Assembly: GCF_016918785.1 (NCBI RefSeq)
Contig: NZ_JAFFPT010000071.1
Location: forward strand, 131,001-195,000
From: Leptospira ainazelensis
GTDB lineage: Bacteria; Spirochaetota; Leptospiria; Leptospirales; Leptospiraceae
Direction: 5' to 3'
DNA length: 64,000 bases
Both the position numbers and the translations under genes were made by a program. Below are positions 34,739-47,638 of the stretch, piece after piece. Position 1 is the first letter of the stretch. Each line of letters begins with the position of its first letter. A model generated the notes under the pieces. It was given only the letters and a program-made list of their open reading frames with translations, made no database searches and was not told the DNA's origin.

Positions 34739-35606
34739 GGTGTCGGGGTCGCTGCCGTTCTTTTATCCACGATCAAAACTTTTTGGATCGTAGTTTTTGA
34801 ATTTCCCGCGTTTACAATCTTGTCAACGACTTCGCTTCCGGAAATCAATTGTCCGAATACCGTATGAAGACCGTCCAAATGCGGAGTGTCGACTTGGTTG
34901 ATAAAAAATTGAGAACCGTTTGTATTCGGTCCTGCGTTTGCCATAGCGAGCGCGCCCTTTACGGCTCTATGAGAATTTAGAGTTTCATTGTATTTATATC
35001 CGGTTCTAAAAAGAATTTCTAGGACCGATAATTTTTTTGCGTCCTCAAAGGCTTTTTCGATCTGTTCCCTTTTGGATTCGGCTTCTTCTCTGCTTTTGAT
35101 TTGGAGTTCGTTAGCAACGGCTCTTTGCAATTGGTATTGATAGTAAGGCGCTTCTCCCGCTTTTAGTTTGTCCAAACCGAGGGATTTCCCGTTGATCTCG
35201 TCGTCGAACTCATACCCCGGTCCGCCGGTTCCGTCTCCTCTCGGACATCCTCCTTGGATCATAAAGTCTTTGATCACTCGGTGAAACGTAAGTCCGTCGT
35301 AAAAAGGTTTTTTCACCTTTTGTCCGAATCGAGTCGTGAATTCTTTTTCGCCTTGCGCGAGATCGATAAAATTCTGAACCGTCTTTGGCGCGTCCTGATC
35401 AAAAAGTTCCACCACAAGATTTCCTTGATTTGTTAGAAAGATCGCGTAGATCGCGGGTTTTTCCGGAAGAGGAACGACCGCGTTAGCCGGCCTAGGAACC
35501 ACAACGGAAGAAGGCGAATAAGCAACCGGTTGGTATCTCGATTCCGCAAACGGATTTCGATTGCAGGAAAAAAAACAAAGTAGGAGTAAGATCCCGGAAA
35601 ATTTTC

Positions 35607-35610
<4 letters not shown>
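34735..35610 (-). CDS. cyclophilin-type peptidyl-prolyl isomerase lipoprotein
   Basis: A 291-residue exported cyclophilin that should speed proline isomerisation in the periplasm. The signal peptide MRKFSGILLLLCFFSC gives a lipid-modified Cys16. Catalytic marks are LTFHRVIKDFMIQGGCPRGDGTGGPGY, ALAMANAGPNTNGSQFFI and HLDGLHTVFGQL. An insertion of about 70 residues, highly charged and helical (QIKSREEAESKREQIEKAFE), separates the halves and is not in simple cyclophilins. I chose the ATG at 35610 because it overlaps the argH stop as ATGA; the frame is open three codons further. Confidence 0.92.
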
Positions 35611-37019
<1,409 letters not shown>

Positions 37020-37041
37020 AAGAACTTAGTCAGTTTATTTT

Positions 37042-37482
37042 TTACGGTTCTTTCTGGAAGTCTTCTTCCAAACCCTGAATCCAGTTTTTGAGGATTTCCA
37101 ATTCTTCCTTGGATATTTTTGAGTTTGGATGAAGAAGAACGTAATCTCCGAGAGGCATTTCTCCTTCTTCGAGCGCTTCCAGGATTTCGTCCCCTTTTTT
37201 GGCCTTTTCTTTTTTGCTCAGGGTTTCCCATTCCGAAAAATTCAACTCGGCTTTTCCTTCTTCCACGTGGTGATAGAGATAGACGTTGATCGGAAATACT
37301 TTTGTATACCAGGGCCAAACCGTAAGATCGGAATGACAATCGTAACAAGATTTCTTCAATATTTTTTTGACTTCGTCGACGGTTTGAATTTCATTCTCAT
37401 TCTTTCCACTTGGAACGCTCAGAGGGAGAAATTGAAGCAATACGACTGCGGTTATCAAAACGAGCAAAATTCTCTTTTTCAT
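37042..37482 (-). CDS. exported haem-binding domain protein (Haem_bd, CxxCH)
   Basis: The 146-residue protein has an N-terminal hydrophobic signal or anchor (KRILLVLITAVVLLQFLPL) and one CxxCH haem c site, C46-H50 in KKSCYDCHSD. The WPWYTKVFPINVYLYHHVEEGKAELNFSEW stretch that follows is the mark of the Haem_bd family (PF14376). It is expected to be a periplasmic c-type haem protein. Electron partner and role are unknown. It is divergent from the nfeD operon and upstream of argH. Confidence 0.88.
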   Translation of the reverse strand: MKKRILLVLITAVVLLQFLPLSVPSGKNENEIQTVDEVKKILKKSCYDCHSDLTVWPWYTKVFPINVYLYHHVEEGKAELNFSEWETLSKKEKAKKGDEILEALEEGEMPLGDYVLLHPNSKISKEELEILKNWIQGLEEDFQKEP

Positions 37483-37511
37483 ACGGGTTTACCTTGGATC
37501 ATTTCGATCTC

Positions 37512-37546
<35 letters not shown>

Positions 37547-37547
37547 C

Positions 37548-37578
<31 letters not shown>

Positions 37579-37588
37579 GGGAGAATGC

Positions 37589-38060
<472 letters not shown>

Positions 38061-38091
38061 ATTTAAAATCAAAAGATTAAAAGGAGAATTT

Positions 38092-39033
38092 ATGTCCGCA
38101 GGATTTATTTTCACGTTACTCTTCATTGCGTTGATCTATCTGATTCGGAAGACGTTTATCATCGTCCCGCAACAGTACTGTTTCGTCGTGGAAAGAGTCG
38201 GAGTTTTCAAAGGAGCTTTGGAAGCCGGATTTCACTTTCTTTGGCCGATCATCGAAATCGTAAAATACAGACAAAATCTAAAAGAGATAGCGATCGATAT
38301 TCCTCCCCAAATGTGTATCACAAAGGACAACGTGTCCATTGCCGTGGACGGAATTCTCTACCTAAAAGTTGTGGATCCGTATAAGGCTTCCTATGCGATC
38401 GAAAACTTTATGCTCGCGACACAACAACTCGCACAAACTACTCTGCGCTCCGAAATCGGAAAACTCATCCTCGATCAGACCTTTGCGGAAAGGGACGACA
38501 TCAATTCGCACGTTGTGCGCGCTTTGGACGAAGCCACCGATCCCTGGGGAATCAAGGTCACTCGTTACGAAATCAAGAACATTTCTCCTCCAAAGGAAAT
38601 TCTTCATGAAATGGAAGAACAGGTAAAGGCCGAACGTGTAAAACGGGCCGAGATCACGATCTCGGAGGGAGAAAAACTTTCTAGGATCAATCGTTCGGTC
38701 GGAGAAAGAGAGGAAGCGATCAACGTTTCCGAAGGGGAAAAGATGAAAAAGATCAACGAGGCCGACGGAAAGGCTTTGGAAATCGAAGTCATCGCCGCCG
38801 CCAAAGCAAAGGGAATTCAGATGATCGCGGAATCCATTTCGAGAGAAGGCGGTTCCGAAGCGGTAAACCTTCAAATCACCGAAGATTATCTCACGGGACT
38901 TGGAACAATTTTGAGCGAATCCAAAACTACGATCCTTCCCGCGGAACTCGCAAACATTGCGGGCGTTTTTGAAGGACTTTCCAAAGTGACCGGCAAACTT
39001 CCCGAGATCAAAGCGGGAAAGGAGGAGAAGTAA
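38092..39033 (+). CDS. SPFH/stomatin-like (paraslipin, QmcA-type) protein, first copy
   Basis: A 313-residue SPFH-domain protein with an N-terminal membrane helix (FIFTLLFIALIYLIR), the slipin core (VPQQYCFVVERVGVFKGALEAGFHFLWPII, MCITKDNVSIAVDGILYLKVVDPYKASYAIE), a helical EA-rich stretch (VGEREEAINVSEGEKMKKINEADGKALEIE) and a C-terminal oligomerisation part. Such proteins form large rings with NfeD and often with membrane proteases. The ribosome site AAAAGGAGAATTT is strong. The next gene is a homologue of identical length one base after its stop. Confidence 0.93.
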   Translation: MSAGFIFTLLFIALIYLIRKTFIIVPQQYCFVVERVGVFKGALEAGFHFLWPIIEIVKYRQNLKEIAIDIPPQMCITKDNVSIAVDGILYLKVVDPYKASYAIENFMLATQQLAQTTLRSEIGKLILDQTFAERDDINSHVVRALDEATDPWGIKVTRYEIKNISPPKEILHEMEEQVKAERVKRAEITISEGEKLSRINRSVGEREEAINVSEGEKMKKINEADGKALEIEVIAAAKAKGIQMIAESISREGGSEAVNLQITEDYLTGLGTILSESKTTILPAELANIAGVFEGLSKVTGKLPEIKAGKEEK

Positions 39034-39034
39034 G

Positions 39035-39976
39035 ATGTTTTTTCAAACCGCACAAACCACTTTCGTAACCATATTCTGGACTCTATTCGGAATCTATTTT
39101 GCTTATAAACTCTATCGTTCGATCCGGATCGTCTCCGCTCAGGATTGTATCGTCGTGGAAAAATTCGGAAAATACAGCAGAACCTTACACGCGGGTCTTC
39201 ATCTTCTCTGGCCTTTTATCGAAAGAGACGCCTACTACCACACTCTCAAAGAACAGGCGACCGACGTTCCTCCGCAAACTTGTATCACAAAGGACAACGT
39301 AAAAGTCGAGATGGATGGAATTCTTTATCTGAAGGTTTTGGATCCTCACAAGGCGAGTTACGGAATCAACGACTATCAGTTTGCTTCTTCTCAACTTGCG
39401 CAGACTACGATGCGCGCGATCATCGGAACGATGGATCTGGACGTAACCTTTGAAACAAGGGACGCGATCAACAGCAAGATTCTCGAGGTTTTGGACTTAG
39501 CGACCGAATCCTGGGGAATCAAAGTCAACCGTTACGAAATCGTAAATATCACTCCGCCAAAGTCGATTTTGGAAGCGATGGAAAAAGAGAAAAAAGCTCA
39601 GATCACAAAAAAAGCCCAGATCTCCCTTTCCGAAGGGGACAGAGACGCGAGAATCAATCGATCTCTTGGTTTCAAAGAAGAAGCGATCAACAAGTCCGAA
39701 GGGGAAAAACAAAAACGGATCAACGAGGCCGAAGGGGTTGCAAAAGAAGTGGAAGCCATTGCCATCGCGACCGCAAAAGGAATCGAACTCCTCGCTCAGT
39801 CGATCAACTCCAAAGGTGGAAAGGACGCGGTCAAACTCAGAATCGGTCAGAAGTTCATCAAAGAATTTGAAAAGATCTCCGGTAAAAAAACCGAAATCGT
39901 TCTTCCGATGAATCTCACAAATTTCCGTTCCATCCTGAAATCGGTCTTAGGAACGATGGATTCGACCAAGGGATAA
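39035..39976 (+). CDS. SPFH/stomatin-like (paraslipin) protein, second copy
   Basis: The second 313-residue SPFH protein, alignable along its length with the first: membrane helix (TFVTIFWTLFGIYFAYKLY), AQDCIVVEKFGKYSRTLHAGLHLLWPFIE, TCITKDNVKVEMDGILYLKVLDPHKASYGIN, then the helical FKEEAINKSEGEKQKRINEAEGVAKEVEAIA. The GGAGG ribosome site lies inside the end of the first gene. A tandem pair suggests a mixed ring of two subunits, as in HflK/HflC, though neither is HflK or HflC by sequence. A bidirectional terminator closes the operon. Confidence 0.92.
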   Translation: MFFQTAQTTFVTIFWTLFGIYFAYKLYRSIRIVSAQDCIVVEKFGKYSRTLHAGLHLLWPFIERDAYYHTLKEQATDVPPQTCITKDNVKVEMDGILYLKVLDPHKASYGINDYQFASSQLAQTTMRAIIGTMDLDVTFETRDAINSKILEVLDLATESWGIKVNRYEIVNITPPKSILEAMEKEKKAQITKKAQISLSEGDRDARINRSLGFKEEAINKSEGEKQKRINEAEGVAKEVEAIAIATAKGIELLAQSINSKGGKDAVKLRIGQKFIKEFEKISGKKTEIVLPMNLTNFRSILKSVLGTMDSTKG

Positions 39977-40123
39977 GAATTTTTGAAATCGTCCGCAAAA
40001 GAGCAGGATTGAAATCCGAAATCCTACTCGGATTCGGATTTCAGCGTCTTACAAGTCTAAATAGGACTTGTTTTGTAGAAACAATCAAAACTCCGAAGTT
40101 TCCAAAAAAGACAAATCGGAAAC

Positions 40124-40155
40124 AAAAAAACCCGGCGAACGCGAGCCGGGTTTTT
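40124..40155. terminator. bidirectional terminator between SPFH operon and fliN
   Basis: CCCGGC (40131-40136) and GCCGGG (40145-40150) form a G/C-rich stem with an eight-base loop, preceded by seven A and followed by five T. It lies between the convergent SPFH gene (stop 39976) and fliN (stop 40195) and would stop both. Confidence 0.88.
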
Positions 40156-40194
40156 GATTCCAACAGAAAATTCGAATCTACGAATATTCTAAAA

Positions 40195-40722
40195 TTATAA
40201 TCTTCTACTTTGATCCACGATCTCGGTGATCTGAATCCCGTAAAAATCGTCCATCGCTACCAGTTTTCCGCGGCCCACCAAACGACCGTTTGCAAGAATA
40301 TCCAAGTCCTCTCCGACGTTCTTGTCGAGTTCCACGACGGTTCCTTCGTTCAGTCCGTTTACGTCCTTGATATACATGTTGGTTCTTCCCAGCTCCACGG
40401 TCAGAGCGAGATTTACGTCCATGAGCAAGTTTAAATTTGTGGATTGAGAGGGTGAAGTTTGACGACTGGATGGTCTTGGAGCCGAGGTCGGAGCCGCCGA
40501 AGGTCCAAGAGCCGCCGAAATATCCGCAAACGAAGGAGAATCCGATCCGCCACCGCCGCCAAAAGCGTCGCCGCCACCGCTTCCTCCGCCGCCTAAGAGA
40601 GAATCCAATTCTCCGCTTAGATTAAAATCGGACCCGCTGCCGCCGCCTCCGGCCGGTGCATCTCCCCCGCCGCCCGTTAAAAGCGCGTCTATGTCTTCCT
40701 GCGAGAGTGACCCTTCTCCCAT
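40195..40722 (-). CDS. fliN: flagellar motor switch protein FliN
   Basis: FliN is the bottom C-ring protein of the flagellar switch. The SpoA domain (about 95-175) is clear: LMDVNLALTVELGRTNMYIKDVNGLNEGTVVELDK, then DILANGRLVGRGKLVAMDDFYGIQI. Unusually the N-terminus is a FliM-type peptide, LSQEDIDALLTG, followed by a linker of about 80 residues made largely of Gly, Ser, Ala and Pro. That peptide is the CheY-P binding element in FliM and FliY, but no CheC-like domain is present. GGAGAAGG precedes the ATG. Confidence 0.95.
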   Translation of the reverse strand: MGEGSLSQEDIDALLTGGGGDAPAGGGGSGSDFNLSGELDSLLGGGGSGGGDAFGGGGGSDSPSFADISAALGPSAAPTSAPRPSSRQTSPSQSTNLNLLMDVNLALTVELGRTNMYIKDVNGLNEGTVVELDKNVGEDLDILANGRLVGRGKLVAMDDFYGIQITEIVDQSRRL

Positions 40723-40817
40723 TTTTCCTTCTCCTAACCGAATCCGATAGTAAAGAAATCGACAGAATCCAAGATTCCTACAAGAGTATTTTCAGATTCT
40801 TACGAGGTATTATTCGA

Positions 40818-42116
40818 TTGAGTTCCTCTTTTACACCCGACGCTTCTTCCGGAGATCCGATTTTTTCCGAAGTGGATTTTACAAAAACAAAAACGTTTCT
40901 TCACGGAGAACTGACCGCGCTCGGATTTTCGAGCACGGACCTGCCCGTCGTGTCTTCCGAAAAAAAGGATCTCAAGATCGAATTTCAGGTGTCTTCCATT
41001 TCCAAGTCCGCCCTTTTGGATTGTCTTCAGATTCTAAAAAATCATATCGAGAATCTAAGAATTCACACCTTTGAACCGGGTTATTATTGTATTCAGGCGC
41101 TGAACGAAAATCTGTTTGAAACCAAAAACCTCCTGGATACGATCCGCTTTCGATTCTACTCCGGAAGGACAAAAAATCGAGTCGAAATCACGAAAAAGGG
41201 AGATTTCACAAGAGAAGAACTTTTCGCGACGCTTTCCCTTTTCAAATTCTTAAAATCCGGAAACAACGCGGAAACCGCAAAGCCCGAAGAATTGCTGGCC
41301 GCCCTAGGTGTGGAAGTTTTTGATCCGATCGACGCCGAAAAAAAAGGAAAAGCCCTCACCTTTGAACACGTCGCCGGATATGAAGGTGTCAAACAACAGA
41401 TCTTAGAATCCATCATTCTTCCTCTCAAAAATCCGAATCTTCTTTCGGAAGTTTCCAAACTCACCCGAAAGTTTCCGACCGATATCCGTCCAAGAGCGGT
41501 TCTTTTTGAAGGAGATCCCGGCGTAGGAAAAACTACGATGGCGAGGGTTGTCTCTTGTATGACAGGACTTCCTCTCATTTACGTCCCGGTGGAATCCATC
41601 ATGAGCAAATACTACGGAGAAAGCGCTCAGAACATGGCCTATGTCTTTGACGCCGCCGCCCTCTTTCCTGCCTGTTTGATCTTTTTGGATGAAATCGATT
41701 CTTTGGCGGGAAGTCGGGAAGAAGGAATGTTTGAAGCGACTCGGAAAATTCTTTCAGTCCTTTTACGAAAGATCGACGGATTTAGCAGTCAGAGAAATTC
41801 CATAACGATCGGAGCCACCAATCGAAAACAGGATCTCGATCACGCCCTTCTCTCTCGATTTGACAGATCCATCTACTTTCCGTTACCCGACGCGGACGAA
41901 AGATCCAAGGTTCTGGAGACATATGCGATTCATCTGACGGAAACGGAAAGAATCGAGGTCGCCAAAGGACTCAAAGGACATTCCGGAAGAACGATCCGTG
42001 ATTTCTGTGATCTCGTGGAAAGAAAATGGGCTTCTTACCTGATTGAAAAAGGATTGAATCCGGTCCCACCACCGTATGAACTGTATTTGGAAACTAGCTC
42101 CGTTTCTTCGAAATAA
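40818..42116 (+). CDS. AAA ATPase (FtsH/spastin-like) with unknown N-terminal domain
   Basis: A 432-residue protein with one C-terminal AAA domain: Walker A GDPGVGKT, Walker B ACLIFLDEID, the second region of homology ATNRKQDLDHALLSRFDR and the lid helices. The N-terminal 190 residues match no family I know. No protease motif (HExxH) is present, so it is a remodelling ATPase and not FtsH. I chose a TTG at 40818 with ACGAGG ten bases upstream; the open frame runs further back but only antisense to fliN. It sits between fliN and fcpB on the fcpB strand, so a flagellar role is possible. Confidence 0.83.
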   Translation: MSSSFTPDASSGDPIFSEVDFTKTKTFLHGELTALGFSSTDLPVVSSEKKDLKIEFQVSSISKSALLDCLQILKNHIENLRIHTFEPGYYCIQALNENLFETKNLLDTIRFRFYSGRTKNRVEITKKGDFTREELFATLSLFKFLKSGNNAETAKPEELLAALGVEVFDPIDAEKKGKALTFEHVAGYEGVKQQILESIILPLKNPNLLSEVSKLTRKFPTDIRPRAVLFEGDPGVGKTTMARVVSCMTGLPLIYVPVESIMSKYYGESAQNMAYVFDAAALFPACLIFLDEIDSLAGSREEGMFEATRKILSVLLRKIDGFSSQRNSITIGATNRKQDLDHALLSRFDRSIYFPLPDADERSKVLETYAIHLTETERIEVAKGLKGHSGRTIRDFCDLVERKWASYLIEKGLNPVPPPYELYLETSSVSSK

Positions 42117-42157
42117 TCGCTGATTTTTCAATAAAAAGTGGTTCCTTCATTCAATCC

Positions 42158-42214
<57 letters not shown>

Positions 42215-42252
42215 GAGAATTCAAATATCCGCTTCACTAAGGACAAGGGGAA

Positions 42253-43080
42253 ATGAAACTTCAAAAGTTATTTTTAGTGGTTCTCGTAGCAATTTCAACT
42301 GCGGTATTTTCTCAGCAAAATTCCAACGCAGAACAGAAATCACCGTCGGACGCGCAATTGGGCGCATCCATTCTCGATACGGAAAAGAAACTGGATGAGA
42401 AAGTATTCGAACTCAACCAAAGACTCACACGTCATACGGTTCTCATGAAAATGAAAGTTCGGGTTCTTCCTTTTAGAACGGTTCTTTTTAAAGGGAAAGC
42501 AAACAACGACGAGTGTACTCCGGCTCTCAACCAAGAAGATCCGGCAAACAACTGTATTCGAGTGGAAGTTTACGATTTTATCCGCGACGAAGAAAGAGGT
42601 TTGAACAAGGTAGTTCAAGGATCCCTCGCAAAATACATGGAAATCTACTTCGAAGGTCAGAACAGCAACGATCCTGAACCTAGAACGGAAGCTCCAAGAA
42701 ACATCAACCGACTCAAATCCAAAATTTATAAAAACAACATGATTTTGGAAGACAAGATCATTTCCGAAGTTATCGACAGAGGACCGAACACACAACCGGC
42801 TCACAACGATAAGGTGGAAATTTTCTTCCAAAAAGACGGATATCCGGAATACGGTCGTCCTGAAACTCCCGGTGAAAAAGGTGTTGGAAAATACATTCTT
42901 GCCGGTGTGGAAAACACAAAAACTCACCCGATCCGTAACTCTTTCAAAAAAGAATTTTATATCAAACACTTGGATCAGTTTGATAGACTCTTTACTAAAA
43001 TTTTCGATTATAACGATCAGTTAGGAAACGAAAATTACAAAGAGAACGTAGACGCTCTAAAGGAATCTCTCCGCTACTAA
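42253..43080 (+). CDS. fcpB: flagellar coiling / filament sheath protein, probable FcpB
   Basis: A 275-residue secreted protein (signal peptide KLQKLFLVVLVAISTAVFSQQ). The mature part starts with a charged helix (DTEKKLDEKVFELNQRLTRH) and then is mixed, with two Cys about 16 residues apart (DECTPALNQ, NNCIRVEVYDF). FcpB is, as I recall, L. interrogans LIC11848, a sheath protein on the outer curve of the periplasmic flagellum needed for full motility. Length, signal peptide and position about ten genes after fliM fit. The name rests on recall of gene order, not a search; the related FcpA is encoded elsewhere. Confidence 0.7.
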   Translation: MKLQKLFLVVLVAISTAVFSQQNSNAEQKSPSDAQLGASILDTEKKLDEKVFELNQRLTRHTVLMKMKVRVLPFRTVLFKGKANNDECTPALNQEDPANNCIRVEVYDFIRDEERGLNKVVQGSLAKYMEIYFEGQNSNDPEPRTEAPRNINRLKSKIYKNNMILEDKIISEVIDRGPNTQPAHNDKVEIFFQKDGYPEYGRPETPGEKGVGKYILAGVENTKTHPIRNSFKKEFYIKHLDQFDRLFTKIFDYNDQLGNENYKENVDALKESLRY

Positions 43081-43083
43081 AAA

Positions 43084-43563
43084 GTGCGTTACATTCTCCC
43101 CTGTCCCCGATGCCAGACGGAACTCAGGATTCCCATTGATTTGGGAAAACTGACCGTCCGGTGTCCGCGGTGCTATGAATCATTTTTATTCGATCCGGAT
43201 TCCACTCGTCAATACACGGCCGGATATTTTGAAACGGACTCAAAACCAAACAGTCCTTATCGTAAAACTTCTCTCGAAACATTCTGGGAGAATTTAAAAA
43301 ATTCCTTTTCCGGTTTCAAAACAAGATTTCAAGACTTGGGAAGTTTGGGACAAACCCCGGGAAAACGTTTTGCAAGAAATCTGCTTCTGATTCTTCTTGC
43401 CATCGGAATCGTTCGGACCTGCTTTTTTTCACCGATTACCGATTCTCAAAACTCGAGTCCCGTTCCAAATTCTTCTCAAGAACCGCAAGAATCGACTCCT
43501 CCGGAACCTTCAGTTCCAAATCCGCCCAACGAATCGGAACCAAATCCCAAATTTCAAATCTAA
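43084..43563 (+). CDS. zinc-ribbon (MJ0042-type) membrane protein
   Basis: A 159-residue protein with an N-terminal MJ0042-like zinc ribbon (CPRCQTELRIPIDLGKLTVRCPRCYESF, two CxxC pairs), a linker, one membrane helix (about 100-115, LLLILLAIGIVRTCFF) and a Pro/Ser/Glu-rich tail, probably outside the membrane. The start is GTG at 43084, three bases after the fcpB stop, so it is in the same operon. Its job is unknown; rsmE follows. Confidence 0.75.
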   Translation: MRYILPCPRCQTELRIPIDLGKLTVRCPRCYESFLFDPDSTRQYTAGYFETDSKPNSPYRKTSLETFWENLKNSFSGFKTRFQDLGSLGQTPGKRFARNLLLILLAIGIVRTCFFSPITDSQNSSPVPNSSQEPQESTPPEPSVPNPPNESEPNPKFQI

Positions 43564-43579
43564 TTCTTGTTTTGCAAAA

Positions 43580-44344
43580 GTGAACCTGCTGATCTGCAAA
43601 GAAGAATGGAGAATCGGAAACTCCGACCGTTTTCGAATTCTCGATCCGATCAAGATCAAACATATATCCGAAATTTTAAAAAAACAAATCGGAGATCGGC
43701 TTAGAGCGGGAATCGTCGACAAAAACCTCGGACAATTGCGGATCGAAACACTGGGTCCAAAGGAAATCGTAGGATCTTACAGACCGATTCTAAACCCAAA
43801 ACGCCGTTTTCCGGAGGTCCATCTTTTGCTCGCGGTCAATCGTCCTCCGACGGTAAGAAAGATTCTCGAACTTTCAGGAACCTGGGGTGTGGCCTCCATT
43901 CGATTTTTTCTCGCAAAAAATTCTCGAAAGGATTATCTCACCTCCCCCGTTTGGAAACCGGAAGAAATCGAAAAAGAACTTCTGGAAGGAATGGAACAAG
44001 GTAAGAATATTTTTTTACCCAAAATCGAATCGGATTTTGAAAATCGCCCGGAAACGGTACTTTTTGAAAAAACAAAGGATCTGGATTTTACCTTTCGATT
44101 TGTATTGGACAGAAAGGGAAAATCGATCACTCGAATTTTCGAAGAATTGCATAACAAAAATTTAGAATATTCAGAAAATAGAATTTTGGTAGCGCTCGGA
44201 CCTGAAAGCGGTTTTGTAAAAAAAGAGATCGGCTTTTGGAAGGACAACGGATTTGAAAGTGTCACCGTTTCCAGTCGAGTCCTGAGAACTGAAACCGCAG
44301 TCGCTTTTTTACTCTCAAGATTGGAAGAAAAATCCTTCTTTTAA
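43580..44344 (+). CDS. rsmE: 16S rRNA (uracil(1498)-N(3))-methyltransferase RsmE
   Basis: RsmE, a SPOUT methyltransferase, methylates U1498 of 16S rRNA with S-adenosylmethionine. The C-terminal knot shows ILVALGPESGFVKKEI and RVLRTETAVAFLLSRL, and the N-terminal RNA-binding part is FRILDPIKIKHISEIL and following. I chose a GTG at 43580 (VNLLICKEEW), giving 254 residues, although no clear ribosome site precedes it. The frame is open to 43397 inside the zinc-ribbon gene. Its TAA overlaps the stop of the convergent outer-membrane gene. Confidence 0.87.
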   Translation: MNLLICKEEWRIGNSDRFRILDPIKIKHISEILKKQIGDRLRAGIVDKNLGQLRIETLGPKEIVGSYRPILNPKRRFPEVHLLLAVNRPPTVRKILELSGTWGVASIRFFLAKNSRKDYLTSPVWKPEEIEKELLEGMEQGKNIFLPKIESDFENRPETVLFEKTKDLDFTFRFVLDRKGKSITRIFEELHNKNLEYSENRILVALGPESGFVKKEIGFWKDNGFESVTVSSRVLRTETAVAFLLSRLEEKSFF

Positions 44345-45993
44345 AAAGTTAGATTGCTCGAAAACAAAACCTTTTGCTCGTCCTGAGCGAGGTATTGATT
44401 GGAAGACGTGTCATAGACCCATTTTCTTACATTTTGAAGACGAACCGCGGCAAATCCAAGATTGACCGCAAGTTCCAAGGCGCCTTGAGATCGATCGTCC
44501 AAGATAAAGGCTTCTTTGTTTTCGTTAAAACCTTTTTTCATATAATATCCGTTCACCAAAATTAAGGTTCCAAGAGGAATATAAATCCCGAGAAAAACCC
44601 TGGAGTTATCGGGTCCGGAATAGTTTTCGTAGTTTCCCTCCACCGCAATTTTATAAAAATTAAAAAGAACCGTTGTAAAATATCCTTTCACCTTTGGTCC
44701 GTCAGGATCCTTTAGTTTCGCGGCTTCGAGTTTTGTCTGAGGGATATTATTTTGTAAATTTCCCTGATATCTTTCCAATTCGTAAAAACTATCAAAATAC
44801 ATAGGAATATAATTCGCGGTCATATTCCGATACTCGGGTTTGATCTGAACGTAGACGTCTTTTCCGCCAAGACGCAAAACCGCACCATAGTGGGTTCCCT
44901 GGGCGCCGTCGATCTGTTTGATCTTATTGACGTCGTAATACGGAGTGAGCTCCACGTATTTCGCGCTCAGAAGTTTGTATTCGAAGTCGTAACCGCTGAT
45001 CGTCAATTTTTCAACCGACTTTACAAGCGGGTTGTCATTGTCGTCGACTCTGAGTTTTCCGGTGGTATCAAACTTCAACTCGGTGGGGGCCTTGTTATCA
45101 AAGGCGGTTGTATAACCGATCGCAAATCGATTGGAAAAATTATCCTGGTTAAAAAGTTCTTTTAGATTCTGATTTTTTTCCGGCTTTTTATCGGCGGGAA
45201 TCATTTCCTCTTTTTTTTCTTTGGTCTTTTGGTCTTCGATCAAGGCTCGATAGGATTCTTTTTCCTCCGCTCCCACTTCTTCGTAGACTTTTTTCCTTCC
45301 CGCCTCGTCCGCGACGTTTCCTTGTCCTACGGTCAACATCGCAAAGGTTTTGGATCTTCCGCTAATAATATCATAAAGTTTGAATCCTACCGCAAACGGG
45401 CGAATATAAACTCGAGCAGAACTGACCTCTCGGGAATAGATCGAGTTTGAAAAAACCTGAACTCCCCCAAAGTCACTGTTCATATCCGCTTGCAGACCGA
45501 CGTTGTAAACGTCCAATCTCTGGTTATTGATGTATCGATTTACGATCGTTCCGTGTCCAATATAACCGTCGAACATCTTCCCCAAATACGCGGAATACGT
45601 AATTTCTCCGGGAGTATATTTTCCGAACTGACCAAACCAGATATTATTGATCAAACGGAGATAGTCGCTTTTTTCATTGTAATCAAAGGCTCTTAATTTC
45701 CCAATCTTCGAATTTTCCTGCTTCGGTTCCACGTCATAGAGGAGAAAGTTTAAAGGAACCGTAAGGGAAGCCCCAAAATCCCCTCCAAAGTTGAAGTTCG
45801 CAGTCGGGGCAACGTAGAGATAATAATCCTTATCATACTTATTGATCCCCAAATCGTAGGTAAAAGGATCCGTAGGATGCATATACTGCCTTCCCGGAGG
45901 GGTCCAGAGTTGAGTTCCCTGGGCAAAAATTCCGGAAACTGTTACCAAGAATAAAAAAAGGAAGTAAAGGAAGTATTTCGAACGTTTGATCAT
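44341..45993 (-). CDS. putative outer-membrane beta-barrel protein
   Basis: A 550-residue protein with a signal peptide ending GIFAQ, a body of alternating strands with many Tyr, Phe and Gly (YYLYVAPTANFNFGGDFGASLTVPLNF) and a C-terminal Phe (VLFSSNLTF), as expected for a BAM-assembled barrel. A very charged insert (about 245-290, EKESYRALIEDQKTKEKKEE) is likely a loop. I do not recognise a specific family; it looks genus-specific. Its stop overlaps the rsmE stop (TTAA), so the two are strictly convergent. Confidence 0.72.
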   Translation of the reverse strand: MIKRSKYFLYFLFLFLVTVSGIFAQGTQLWTPPGRQYMHPTDPFTYDLGINKYDKDYYLYVAPTANFNFGGDFGASLTVPLNFLLYDVEPKQENSKIGKLRAFDYNEKSDYLRLINNIWFGQFGKYTPGEITYSAYLGKMFDGYIGHGTIVNRYINNQRLDVYNVGLQADMNSDFGGVQVFSNSIYSREVSSARVYIRPFAVGFKLYDIISGRSKTFAMLTVGQGNVADEAGRKKVYEEVGAEEKESYRALIEDQKTKEKKEEMIPADKKPEKNQNLKELFNQDNFSNRFAIGYTTAFDNKAPTELKFDTTGKLRVDDNDNPLVKSVEKLTISGYDFEYKLLSAKYVELTPYYDVNKIKQIDGAQGTHYGAVLRLGGKDVYVQIKPEYRNMTANYIPMYFDSFYELERYQGNLQNNIPQTKLEAAKLKDPDGPKVKGYFTTVLFNFYKIAVEGNYENYSGPDNSRVFLGIYIPLGTLILVNGYYMKKGFNENKEAFILDDRSQGALELAVNLGFAAVRLQNVRKWVYDTSSNQYLAQDEQKVLFSSNLTF

Positions 45994-47604
<1,611 letters not shown>

Positions 47605-47638
47605 TCTATAACGAATCGAACTTTTTTAGGTATAGAAA

